From contig NZ_JAHKRK010000027.1 of the NCBI RefSeq assembly GCF_019396355.1, positions 1 through 54,740 on the forward strand: a stretch of 54,740 nucleotides of DNA, read 5' to 3'. Of this stretch, positions 20,301 to 28,078 are shown piece by piece; position 1 is the stretch's first letter; the number at the start of each line of letters is the position of its first letter. The notes under the pieces were generated by a model. It had not been told where the DNA came from, did no database searches, and worked only from the letters and a program-made list of their open reading frames with translations. Both the position numbers and the translations under genes were made by a program. The stretch comes from Pseudonocardia nigra (GTDB lineage: Bacteria; Actinomycetota; Actinomycetes; Mycobacteriales; Pseudonocardiaceae).

Positions 20301-21590
20301 TCAGCTCGTCATCGTCTGCGGCAGCCACAGCACCAGCTGCGGGACGAACGTGAACAGCAGGACCACCACGAGCATCGCCACAACGAACGGGACGACCCCG
20401 CGGAACACCTGGTCGGTGGGGTGGCGGGTGGCCCGGGCGACGATGAAGACGTTGAGCCCGAGCGGCGGGGTGACCAGGCCGATCTCGGCGAGCAGCACGA
20501 CCATCACCCCGAACCACACCGGGTCGTAACCCAGCTGCTCGATCACCGGCAGCACGATCGGCACGGTCAGCGCGAGGATCGCCATCTGATCCATGAACGC
20601 CCCGAGCACCAGGTAGACCAGGGCGATCCCGAGGAACACGACCGTGGCGGGCGCGGGGATCGCGGCGACCGCGTCCACCACCGTCTCGGTGATGCGGGTC
20701 AGCGTGAGCACGTAGCCGAAGACGTGCGCCGCGGCGATGATCAGCAGGATCATCCCGCTGGAGCCCAGCGCGTCCAGCAGCGCGGCCTTGATCCGGGCCG
20801 CGTCGAGCCTGCGCCGCACGAGCCCGATCGCGAGTGCCCCGGCCGCGCCCAGGGCTGCGGCCTCGGTCGGCGTCGCCAGGCTGAGGTAGATGCTGCCCGT
20901 GACGAGCGCGAACAGCACCGCCACCGGGCCCACCGTCGTGAGCGTGCGCACCTTCGTCAGCACCGGGTGCCGCTCGCCGCGCGGCGCCAGCTCCGGCCGC
21001 AGGCGCACGAGCAGCAGCGTGGTGACGACGAGCGCGACGGTGACGAGCACGCCCGGGAGGAAGCCCGCGATGAGCACCTGGCCCACGCTCTCCTCGGCGA
21101 GCACGGCGTAGAAGACCAGGATGATGCTCGGTGGCACCATCGCCGCGAGCGTGCCCACCACCGCCACGAGGCCGCCCGCCAGCCGCGGGTCGTAGCCGCG
21201 GCGGGTCATCTCCGGCACCGAGGTGGACGCCAGGGTGGCCGCCGCCGCGGTGCTGGAGCCCGAGATCGCGGCGAAGACCGCGCCCGAGACCGTGGTCGCC
21301 ACCCCGAGCCCGGCGGGCGTGCGCCCGACCCAGATCCGCGCCGCGTCGAACAGCTCGCCCGCCACCCCGCTGCGCAGCACGAACTGCGCCATCAGGATGA
21401 ACAGCGGGATCGGCGCGAGCGAGTAGGCCGAGATCGCGGTGTGCGGGGTGGTCTCCATGACCCCGAGCACCAGCTCGGGGCCGCCGTGCAGCAGCAGGCC
21501 CACCACCCCGGCGATGCCGATCGCGAAGCCGACCGGGACCCGGACCAGCAGCAGCACCAGTAGCAGGGCGATGACGAACGCCGCGAGCAT
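20301..21590 (-). CDS. TRAP transporter large permease subunit (DctM family)
   Basis: This is the large membrane subunit of a tripartite ATP-independent periplasmic transporter, which couples uptake of organic acids to an ion gradient. The 429-aa product is hydrophobic throughout, with about 12 predicted helices and DctM signatures such as SGSSTAAAATLASTSVPEM, GYDPRLAGGLVAVVGTLAAMVPPS and LVTPPLGLNVFIV. The ATG at 21590 overlaps the stop of the small subunit (TGATG). It is the last gene of the operon that begins with the acyl-CoA dehydrogenase at 25699. Confidence 0.95.
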   Translation of the reverse strand: MLAAFVIALLLVLLLVRVPVGFAIGIAGVVGLLLHGGPELVLGVMETTPHTAISAYSLAPIPLFILMAQFVLRSGVAGELFDAARIWVGRTPAGLGVATTVSGAVFAAISGSSTAAAATLASTSVPEMTRRGYDPRLAGGLVAVVGTLAAMVPPSIILVFYAVLAEESVGQVLIAGFLPGVLVTVALVVTTLLLVRLRPELAPRGERHPVLTKVRTLTTVGPVAVLFALVTGSIYLSLATPTEAAALGAAGALAIGLVRRRLDAARIKAALLDALGSSGMILLIIAAAHVFGYVLTLTRITETVVDAVAAIPAPATVVFLGIALVYLVLGAFMDQMAILALTVPIVLPVIEQLGYDPVWFGVMVVLLAEIGLVTPPLGLNVFIVARATRHPTDQVFRGVVPFVVAMLVVVLLFTFVPQLVLWLPQTMTS

Positions 21591-22153
21591 CAGACGGTCT
21601 CCTTCACGGCGTCCGCGGCCGGGTCATCGGCGGTGTCCGGGTCCTCGGGCGGCTCGGTGGGGCGCACGGCCAACGTGTGCAGCAGGCGCACGAGCAGCAC
21701 GATCCCGCCCAGCGGGACCATCACCGTCGAGGTCCACACCGCCCAGGACAGCTCGGCCCCGCCGGGTGGGGGGACGTCGCCCCCGGCCCACGCCCGGTAG
21801 GTGAGGACGATGCCGCCCCAGGTGAGCGCGGCGACGAACAGCAGCGACAGCACCGTGCCGGCCGCGGTGCACCAGCGCTGCGCCGCGGCCGGCAGCGCCC
21901 GGTACAGCACGTCGATCCGCACGTGCGCTCCCGCGCGCACCGTGTAGGGCAGGCCGAGGAAGAAGAACCCGATCAGCAGGTAGTCGCTGATGAACCCCAG
22001 CCCCCAAGACAACGGTGCGGAGAACACGTAGCGCAGGGCGACCTCGAGCACCATCAGCGCACCCAGCAGGAGCAGCGCGGCCGCGGCGACCGCGGCGAGC
22101 GCGTCCTCCACGCGGCGCAGGCCCGCGTCGACCACGTCCCGGGCGGGCGTCAT
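21590..22153 (-). CDS. TRAP transporter small permease subunit (DctQ family)
   Basis: The 187-aa product has four hydrophobic segments, as expected of DctQ-type subunits, with the family-like stretches VLEVALRYVFSAPLSW and GLPYTVRAGAHVRIDVLY. It joins the large subunit in the membrane and helps dock the binding protein. The ATG at 22153 overlaps the stop of the binding-protein gene by four bases (ATGA), and its own stop overlaps the large permease start, so all three subunits are tightly coupled. Confidence 0.92.
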   Translation of the reverse strand: MTPARDVVDAGLRRVEDALAAVAAAALLLLGALMVLEVALRYVFSAPLSWGLGFISDYLLIGFFFLGLPYTVRAGAHVRIDVLYRALPAAAQRWCTAAGTVLSLLFVAALTWGGIVLTYRAWAGGDVPPPGGAELSWAVWTSTVMVPLGGIVLLVRLLHTLAVRPTEPPEDPDTADDPAADAVKETV

Positions 22154-23232
22154 CGCGGGTCCTCCGGCAGCTCCCGCAGCGCGGCGAGCATCGCGTCGAG
22201 CACGGCGCGGCCGGGCAGGCCCAGCCGTTCCATGTCGGCCACCCACTGCTCGCGGACCGGTGCGACCGCCTCCTGCCATCGCTGCTGCTCCTCGGGTGTC
22301 AGGGTGTGGAACCGCATGCCGCCCGCCGCGAGCTCCTCGCGCGACCCCGCGTTCTCGTCGTCGATCGCGCGGCAGAGGTGCCGGGTGGTGTCCCGGCCGG
22401 CCTGGGCGAGCGCCGCCTGCAGGTCGGCGGGCAGCTCGTCCCACGCCTGCGTGCCGATGGAGTAGGTGATCGTGAAGCTGCCGAGCTGCGCGCCCTCCGT
22501 GGAGTGCGTCGCGGCCTCGTCGAGCCGGTAGGGCAGCGCGCTCATCGGGCCGAGCACGGTGCCGTCGACCGTCCCGCGGGAGATCGCCTCGTACATCTCG
22601 GTCACCGGCATCGCCACCGGGGCCGCACCGAGCATCCGGACCGTGCGGTCGATCGCCCCGCCGGAGGAACGCAGCTGCAGGCCCGCGACGTCCGCCGGCT
22701 CGGTCACCGCCCGTCCCCCGCCGGTCATCACCTCGTAGCCGGGGATGACCCCGACCAGCAGGGGACGCAGCCCGTCGGGGGCGAACTCCACCTCGTGCAG
22801 CACCCCGCCCTCGGCCAGCAGCGACTCGACGGCCAGCGAGCCGCGGCAGGACGTGCTGCTCATGCCGGGCAGGTCCGCCACCCCGGACAGCGGGAGCTGG
22901 GAGGCGACGTAGCCGGGGGAGACCATCGCGACGTCGACCACCCCCGACCGCGCCAGGCTCACGAAGTCCTCCGCGGCCCCGAGCTGCTCGGACGGGAAGT
23001 ACTCGAACCGCACCCGGCCGCCGGTGAGCTCCCCGACCCGCTCCATGAAGAAGCGGGCGCCCTCCCGGGAGACCGGGTGTGTCGTCGGGAACGAGTCGGC
23101 GAGCACGAGCATGACGCCGCCCGGCGGCCCCTCCCGGCCGCCGCCAGCCGCGCACGCCGTGGCCAGCGCGAGGGTGACGGCGCACAGCGCCGCGCCCGCG
23201 CGGGCGCGCCATGCGGTGCGGGGACGGGCCAT
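22150..23232 (-). CDS. TRAP transporter substrate-binding lipoprotein (DctP family)
   Basis: The 360-aa product has an N-terminal signal ending in a lipobox-like ATAC with cysteine at residue 27, then DctP-type sequence: LADSFPTTHPVSREGARFFMERV, the ligand-region segment AVTEPADVAGLQLRSSGG, and MPVTEMYEAISRGTVDG. The arginine in GLQLRSSGG is in the position that binds a carboxylate in this family, so the ligand is probably an organic acid. The ATG at 23232 lies 59 bp after the CoA-transferase stop. Lipid anchoring replaces a free periplasmic protein in this Gram-positive. Confidence 0.92.
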   Translation of the reverse strand: MARPRTAWRARAGAALCAVTLALATACAAGGGREGPPGGVMLVLADSFPTTHPVSREGARFFMERVGELTGGRVRFEYFPSEQLGAAEDFVSLARSGVVDVAMVSPGYVASQLPLSGVADLPGMSSTSCRGSLAVESLLAEGGVLHEVEFAPDGLRPLLVGVIPGYEVMTGGGRAVTEPADVAGLQLRSSGGAIDRTVRMLGAAPVAMPVTEMYEAISRGTVDGTVLGPMSALPYRLDEAATHSTEGAQLGSFTITYSIGTQAWDELPADLQAALAQAGRDTTRHLCRAIDDENAGSREELAAGGMRFHTLTPEEQQRWQEAVAPVREQWVADMERLGLPGRAVLDAMLAALRELPEDPR

Positions 23233-23264
23233 CGTCGGCTCTCCTTCGAACGGACGTCGTCGCG

Positions 23265-23296
23265 GGTGCTGCTCAGGAGCCCCGGTGCTGCTCAGG
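23265..23296. repeat. 13-bp direct repeat at the CoA-transferase stop codon
   Basis: GGTGCTGCTCAGG occurs at 23265-23277 and again at 23284-23296. The second copy contains the CoA-transferase stop codon on the minus strand and the first copy repeats it just downstream. It looks like a short local duplication between coupled genes. Confidence 0.45.
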
Positions 23297-24509
23297 TACC
23301 CGCGCCCGGTTCGGACGGCAGTGGCGCCAGCGCGATCCCGTCGCGCACGAGCGCGTCGATCTCGGCGGCGTCGTACCCGTGCCGGGTCAGCACCTCGATG
23401 GTGTCGGCGCCGTGGTCGGGGGGTGCGGAGCGCACCGAGCCGGGCGTGCGGTCGAGCTTGATCGGGATGCCGACGCCGCGGTAGCCGTCGTGCTCGACCA
23501 CCATCTCCCGGTGGCGCACCTGCGGGTCCTGCAGTGCGGTGGGGACGTCGTGCACGGCCCCGGCGGGGACGCCGCGCGCGAGCAGCGCGGCCCCGAGCGC
23601 CGCGCACTCCCACCGCGCGATCGGGACGGACAGCAGCGCCCGCAGCTCGGCGACCGCGGTCACCCGGTCGGCGTTGCTGCGGAACCGCGGGTCGTCGGCG
23701 AGCGCGGGCAGCCCGAGCACCTCGACGAGCGCCCGGAACTGCCGGTCGTTGCCGACCCCGATGAACAGCGGGCCTTCCTGCGCCGCGAACGTCTCGTACG
23801 GGGCGACCGTCGAGTGCGCCGACCCGGTGCGGCGCGGCACGGTGCCGTCCGCGAGCCAGGCCGTCGAGTGCGGGTGCAGCAGCGTCACTGCGGTGTCCAG
23901 CAGCGCGCAGTCGACGAGCTGGCCGCGGCCGGAGCGCTCCCGCTCGCGCAGCGCGAGGAGCACGCCGCCGAACGCGTGCAGCCCGGTGACGATGTCGGCG
24001 ATCGGGACCCCGATGCGCAGTGCGGGCCCGTCCGCCTCGCCGTTGACGCTCATCAGCCCGCCGTGGGCCTGCGCCACCGCGTCGTACCCCGGCGCCCCGC
24101 CCAGCGGCCCGTCCGTGCCGAACCCGGTGATCCGGCACCGGACCAGCCGGGGGAAGCGCTCGGCGAGCAGCTCGTCGGGGAACCCCCAGCGGGCGAGCGT
24201 GCCCGCCTTGAAGTTCTCGATCATGACGTCGGCGTCGGCGAGGAGCCGCTCGAGCACCTCGTGGGCCCGCGGCGAGCGCAGGTCCAGCGCGATCGCCGAC
24301 TTGTTGCGGTTGATTCCAGTGAAGTACGCGCTGGTGCCGGGGCGCACGAACGGCGGGCCCCAGGCGCGGGTGTCGTCGCCGGCGGGCGCCTCGACCTTGA
24401 CCACGTTGGCACCGTGGTCGGCGAGCAGTTGGGCGCAGTAGGGGCCGGCGAGCACGCGGGACAGGTCGACGACCCGCAGACCGGCGAGCGCTCCCGTCTC
24501 CCCGGCCAT
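23292..24509 (-). CDS. Class III (CaiB/BaiF) CoA-transferase
   Basis: The 405-aa product transfers CoA from an acyl-CoA donor to a free carboxylic acid. It opens GLRVVDLSRVLAGPYCAQLLAD and shows the family segments VVKVEAP, GDDTRAWGPPF, LDLRSPRAHEVLERLL and DVMIENFKAGTLARWG. The aspartate that carries the acyl intermediate in this family would lie in the GAPGYDAVAQAHGGLMSV stretch. The ATG at 24509 overlaps the dehydrogenase stop (TGATG). Lying between the TRAP genes and a dehydrogenase, it most likely activates the acid that the transporter brings in. Confidence 0.93.
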   Translation of the reverse strand: MAGETGALAGLRVVDLSRVLAGPYCAQLLADHGANVVKVEAPAGDDTRAWGPPFVRPGTSAYFTGINRNKSAIALDLRSPRAHEVLERLLADADVMIENFKAGTLARWGFPDELLAERFPRLVRCRITGFGTDGPLGGAPGYDAVAQAHGGLMSVNGEADGPALRIGVPIADIVTGLHAFGGVLLALRERERSGRGQLVDCALLDTAVTLLHPHSTAWLADGTVPRRTGSAHSTVAPYETFAAQEGPLFIGVGNDRQFRALVEVLGLPALADDPRFRSNADRVTAVAELRALLSVPIARWECAALGAALLARGVPAGAVHDVPTALQDPQVRHREMVVEHDGYRGVGIPIKLDRTPGSVRSAPPDHGADTIEVLTRHGYDAAEIDALVRDGIALAPLPSEPGAGT

Positions 24510-25699
24510 CAGTACGACCTCGGCAGGTCGAGCACGTGCTGGGCCACGTAGTTCAACACCATCTCCTGACTGACCGGCGCGAGCCGGAGGATCCGGGCCT
24601 CCCGGAAGTAGCGCTCCACGTGGTACTCCCGGGCGTAGCCCATGCCGCCGTGGGTCTGGATGGCCTGGTCGGCGGCCTGGAAGCCGGCGTCGGCGCAGAG
24701 CCACTTGGCCATGTTGGCCTCCCGCCCACAGGGCAGTCCGCGGTCGTAGCGCCAGGCCGCCTGGCGGGCCATGAGCTCGGCCGCGTCGAGCCGGGTGACG
24801 GCCTCGGCGAGCGGGAACGCCACGCCCTGGTTCTGCCCGATCGGCCGCCCGAAGACCACGCGCTCGCGGGCGTAGCGCGCCGCCCGCCGGATCGCGGCGC
24901 GACCGATGCCGAGTGCCTCGTGGGCGAGCAGGATGCGCTCCGGGTTGAGCCCGTCGAGCAGGTAGCGGAAGCCCTCGCCCTCCTCGCCGACGCGGGCCCG
25001 CGCCGGCACCCGCAGGTCGTCGAGCAGCACCTCGAAGGAGGCGACGGCGTTGCGGCCCATCTTCGGGATCGGGCGCAGCTGCACGGTCCCGGCGTCGCGC
25101 CCGGAGTCGAGGTCGACCAGGAATAGCGACATCCCATCGGTCGGCTTCGCGACCTCGTCGCGGGGGGTGGTGCGGGCGATGAGCACCATCTTCTGCGAGT
25201 CGCCCGCCTTGGTGATCCAGACCTTCCGGCCGCGGATCACGTAGTCCGCGTCGTCACCAGCGCCGTCGCGGCGGGCGAACGTGGAGATCCGGGTGGTGTC
25301 GGTGCCCGCGTCGGGCTCGGTGACGCCGAAGCAGACGTGCAGCGAGCCGTCCGCGGCGGCGGGCAGGATCTCCCGGCGCAGCTCCTCGCTGCCGTGCTTG
25401 ACGATCGTGTTCAGCCCGAAGATCGTCAGGTGCATCGCGCTGCACCCGTTCATGCCGGCCCCGGACGCCGCGACCTCCTCCAACAGCAGTGACGCCTCGA
25501 GGATCCCGAGGCCCCCGCCGCCGTACTGCTCCGGGATCGCGATGCCGAGCCAGCCGCCCTGGGCGAAGGCGTCGTAGAACTCGCGCGGGAACTCGCCGCG
25601 CGCGTCCCGCTCGGCCCAGTACTCGTCGGGGAACCGGGCGGCGAGGTCGCGCACCGCCTTGCGCAGGGTCTGCTGGTCCTCGGTCAGCGCGAAGTCCAT
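24509..25699 (-). CDS. Acyl-CoA dehydrogenase family protein
   Basis: The 396-aa flavoprotein has the full acyl-CoA dehydrogenase fold: MDFALTEDQQTLRKAVRDL at the start, FGVTEPDAGTDTTRI in the FAD/substrate region, RIQ-type helix ERVVFGRPIGQNQGVAFPLA, and QTHGGMGYAREYHVERYFREARI near the end. The position of the catalytic glutamate in common short-chain enzymes is not obviously filled, so the exact reaction is open. I chose the ATG at 25699, where family similarity begins; 15 further codons upstream are in frame but overlap the operator region. It is the first gene of the CoA-transferase/TRAP operon and probably oxidises the activated acid. Confidence 0.92.
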   Translation of the reverse strand: MDFALTEDQQTLRKAVRDLAARFPDEYWAERDARGEFPREFYDAFAQGGWLGIAIPEQYGGGGLGILEASLLLEEVAASGAGMNGCSAMHLTIFGLNTIVKHGSEELRREILPAAADGSLHVCFGVTEPDAGTDTTRISTFARRDGAGDDADYVIRGRKVWITKAGDSQKMVLIARTTPRDEVAKPTDGMSLFLVDLDSGRDAGTVQLRPIPKMGRNAVASFEVLLDDLRVPARARVGEEGEGFRYLLDGLNPERILLAHEALGIGRAAIRRAARYARERVVFGRPIGQNQGVAFPLAEAVTRLDAAELMARQAAWRYDRGLPCGREANMAKWLCADAGFQAADQAIQTHGGMGYAREYHVERYFREARILRLAPVSQEMVLNYVAQHVLDLPRSY

Positions 25700-25711
25700 C
25701 CATCCACCGTC

Positions 25712-25742
25712 CGTATATACGAATAGCAACGCGTATTTACGC
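25712..25742 (-). promoter_or_regulatory. Two palindromes before the acyl-CoA dehydrogenase operon
   Basis: CGTATATACG (25712-25721) and GCGTATTTACGC (25731-25742) are both palindromic around GTA/TAC half-sites, with centres 20 bp apart. The patch is strikingly AT-rich for this genome and lies 13-43 bp upstream of the ATG, so it probably contains the promoter as well. The adjacent IclR-type regulator is the natural candidate to bind here. Confidence 0.6.
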
Positions 25743-25795
25743 ACGCCGAGGGTAGTCGGCGACGCGGCCGAGTCAAGGGCACGCGACTGAGGCCG

Positions 25796-26524
25796 CTAAC
25801 CGCGGAGCTCGACGGCGAGCTCCGCGACGACGCCCGGCAGCAGGGCTGCGACCTCGTCCAGCCGCCCGCCCAGCCGCGCGGACGGGCCGGCGACGGCGAC
25901 GCACCCCACCGCGTGGCCGCCCACGAGCACCGGGGCGGCGGCCGCGCTCACGTCGGGCACCGTCTCCCCGCGGTTGAACGCCACCCCGTCGCGCCGGACC
26001 CGATCCAGCTCCGCGCGGACGCGCTCGACGTCGTGCGCGGGCAGGTGCTCGGCGAGGTAGCGGCGCAGGGCCGCGGGGGCGCTGTGGGCGAGGAAGCACT
26101 TGCCCGAGCTGGTCGGGTAGAGGGGGCGGCGGGTGCGCAGCGGCGCCGAGTACCGGATCAGCTGCGACGACTCCGCCACGTCGGTGTAGACCACCGAGTC
26201 GCCGACCCGGGTGCACCACATGACGGTCTCGTCGAACGCCGCGCGCAGCCGCTGGATCCGCGGCCGCACCACCTCGAGCGCCGTCGTGGCCGGCGGGGCC
26301 AGCAACGCCGACACGGCGGGCCCGAGCCGGTAGGTGCCCTCCTGCTCGCGGAGGTAGCCGTCCGCGACCAGGCCCTTGACGAGCCCGAACACCGACGACT
26401 TCGGCGCGTCGAGCAGCTCGGCGAGCGCACCCAGCCGCACGCCGTCGCGCTGGCGGGCGACGGCCTCCAGGATCGAGGTCACCCGGCGGACGGTCCGGTG
26501 CTCCTTCGGCGCCGAGCCGGTCAC
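25796..26524 (-). CDS. IclR-family transcriptional regulator
   Basis: The 242-aa product has an N-terminal winged helix (RTVRRVTSILEAVARQRDGV, LGALAELLDAPKSSVFGLVKGLV) and a C-terminal effector-binding domain (YSAPLRTRRPLYPTSSGKCFLAHSAP, GVAFNRGETVPDVSAAAAPVL). Two GTG codons are possible; I prefer 26524 because AAGGA lies seven bases before it. The gene is upstream of, and on the same strand as, the dehydrogenase/CoA-transferase/TRAP operon and probably controls it through the palindromes at 25712-25742, sensing the imported acid or its product. Confidence 0.92.
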   Translation of the reverse strand: MTGSAPKEHRTVRRVTSILEAVARQRDGVRLGALAELLDAPKSSVFGLVKGLVADGYLREQEGTYRLGPAVSALLAPPATTALEVVRPRIQRLRAAFDETVMWCTRVGDSVVYTDVAESSQLIRYSAPLRTRRPLYPTSSGKCFLAHSAPAALRRYLAEHLPAHDVERVRAELDRVRRDGVAFNRGETVPDVSAAAAPVLVGGHAVGCVAVAGPSARLGGRLDEVAALLPGVVAELAVELRG

Positions 26525-26581
26525 AGCTGTTCCTTCCGCGGGCACGCCGCGACTCTAGAGCGCGGGGCGCCGGTCGGAAGC

Positions 26582-26677
26582 GGGCGACTTGCACGCGGAT
26601 TCCCGGCGACTCGCGGAACTTCCGCGAGTCGCCACACCTCGACACGCGAGTCGCCCGTTCTGGACGGGTGAGTCGCC
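26582..26677. repeat. Cluster of GGCGACTC/GAGTCGCC inverted repeats
   Basis: Five copies of the octamer, some with one change, occur in both orientations within 96 bp. The core, 26605-26633, is a perfect dyad with 14-bp arms and one central base. GGGCGACTTGC (26582-26592) pairs with GCGAGTCGCCC (26646-26656) around it, and another GAGTCGCC starts at 26670. The cluster lies between the IclR start and the stop of the flavin reductase, both on the minus strand. Confidence 0.65.
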
Positions 26678-26683
26678 CGTCGC

Positions 26684-27412
26684 CTACCCGGACGGGCCGA
26701 ACCGCTCGACCCGAATGGACTCGACCGGCACGCCGACCTCCTCCAGGGCGGCGGTGGCGGCGTCGGCGAAACCCGGCGACCCGCAGACGAAGACGTCCTC
26801 GCCGCCGCGGACGAACGGGGCGAGGTCGGCCGCGGCGAGGCGCCCGACCGCGCGGCCCGCCCCGGGCGGGGCCTGGCGGGTGTAGACGACGAGCGTCTCG
26901 GGGCCGGGCAGCTCGTCGGCGTAGTACAGGTCGGCGGGGGAGCGGGCGGACACGACGAGGCGGACGAGGTCGGGCCGGCCGGTGCGGCGGGCGTGGCGCA
27001 GCATCGCCATCAGCGGCACCACGCCCGATCCGCCGCCGACGAGCAGCGCGGAGCTCGTGCCGTCCCACGCGAAGAAGCCGCCGATCGGGCCGCGCACCTC
27101 CAGCTCGTCGCCGGGGACGACCACCTCGTGCAGGAACTCCGACACCTCGCCGTCGGCGAGCCGCTCGACGGTCAGCTCGATCTCACCCGTCTCCTCCGGG
27201 GCGGAGGCCACCGAGTACGAGCGGGTCGCGGAGTAGCCGTCGGGCGCGGTGAGGCGCAGCGCGTAGTACTGGCCGGGCAGGTGCGGGCGCGGCTCGGGCA
27301 GCGCGAGGCGGAACGTGCGCGCGGTCGGCGTCTCGTCGCGCACGGCCAGCACGCGCGCGGTCTGCCAGCGCAGGGTCCTGCGGTGGGTGGCGCCGCCGGG
27401 GGTCAGGGTCAT
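26684..27412 (-). CDS. Ferredoxin reductase-type FAD/NAD(P)-binding oxidoreductase
   Basis: The 242-aa product is a ferredoxin-NADP reductase-like protein without an iron-sulfur domain. It shows the FAD motif TRSYSVASAP, the FAD-loop region GPIGGFFAWDG, the nicotinamide site LLVGGGSGVVPLMAMLRHA and the C-terminal VFVCGSPGFADAA. The ATG at 27412 lies 29 bp after the stop of the molybdopterin oxidoreductase gene. Such pairs are common in actinobacteria; the reductase probably supplies electrons to, or accepts them from, the molybdenum enzyme in place of a haem partner. Confidence 0.9.
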   Translation of the reverse strand: MTLTPGGATHRRTLRWQTARVLAVRDETPTARTFRLALPEPRPHLPGQYYALRLTAPDGYSATRSYSVASAPEETGEIELTVERLADGEVSEFLHEVVVPGDELEVRGPIGGFFAWDGTSSALLVGGGSGVVPLMAMLRHARRTGRPDLVRLVVSARSPADLYYADELPGPETLVVYTRQAPPGAGRAVGRLAAADLAPFVRGGEDVFVCGSPGFADAATAALEEVGVPVESIRVERFGPSG

Positions 27413-27441
27413 CGGTCTCGGTCTTCGCTTCGCAGCGTCGC

Positions 27442-28050
27442 TCAGTCGCCCTGGTAGCGCTGCTCGGCCCACGGGTCCCCCCGGTCGTGGTAGCCGTTGC
27501 GTTCCCAGAACCCCTGCTCGTCGTGGTCGAGCAGGCGCAGCCCCGACACCCACTTCGCGCTCTTCCAGAAGTACAGGTGTGGCACGAGCAAACGGGCCGG
27601 GGCGCCGTGCTCGGTGGTGAGCGGCTTGCCGTCGGCGTTCCAGACGACCCACGCCTTCCCGCCGGTGACGTCGGCCAACGGCAGGTTCGTGGTGTAGCCG
27701 GTGTGCGAGACGGCCACCACGTGCGTGGCGCTCGGCAGCGGGCCCGCGGCCGCGAGCAGGGTGTCGACCGACACGCCGTCGAAGGTCATCCCGAGCTTCG
27801 ACCACGTCGTGACGCAGTGGATGTCGCCCTCGTACCGGGACGGGGGCAGGGCGTGGATCTCGTCCCAGGTCCAGGTCACCTCGCGCTCGACGAGGCCCTC
27901 CACGGTGAACGTCCAGCGGTCGGTGGGGATCCGGGGAGTCGCCTCGGCGTGCAGCACGGGCCACTCGTCACGGGCGTCGTACTGGCCGGGCGGCAGCCGC
28001 GGGTCGCGGTCGCGGCCCCGCCCGACGAAGCCTCGGGTGATGGGGGACAT
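27442..28050 (-). CDS. Sulfite oxidase-like molybdopterin-dependent oxidoreductase
   Basis: The 202-aa product has the oxidoreductase molybdopterin-binding domain of the sulfite oxidase/MsrP group and nothing else. The molybdenum-ligand cysteine is residue 79, in GDIHCVTTWSKLGMTFDGV. Other typical pieces are VEGLVEREVTWTWDEIHALP and GYTTNLPLADV, and KPLTTEHGAPARLLVPHLY near the end. There is no signal peptide or twin-arginine motif, so it acts in the cytoplasm. The ATG at 28050 starts family similarity. The downstream flavin reductase is its likely redox partner; the substrate is unknown. Confidence 0.92.
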   Translation of the reverse strand: MSPITRGFVGRGRDRDPRLPPGQYDARDEWPVLHAEATPRIPTDRWTFTVEGLVEREVTWTWDEIHALPPSRYEGDIHCVTTWSKLGMTFDGVSVDTLLAAAGPLPSATHVVAVSHTGYTTNLPLADVTGGKAWVVWNADGKPLTTEHGAPARLLVPHLYFWKSAKWVSGLRLLDHDEQGFWERNGYHDRGDPWAEQRYQGD

Positions 28051-28078
28051 GATCTCGTGAAGGTCGCGCCGGCGCCTT

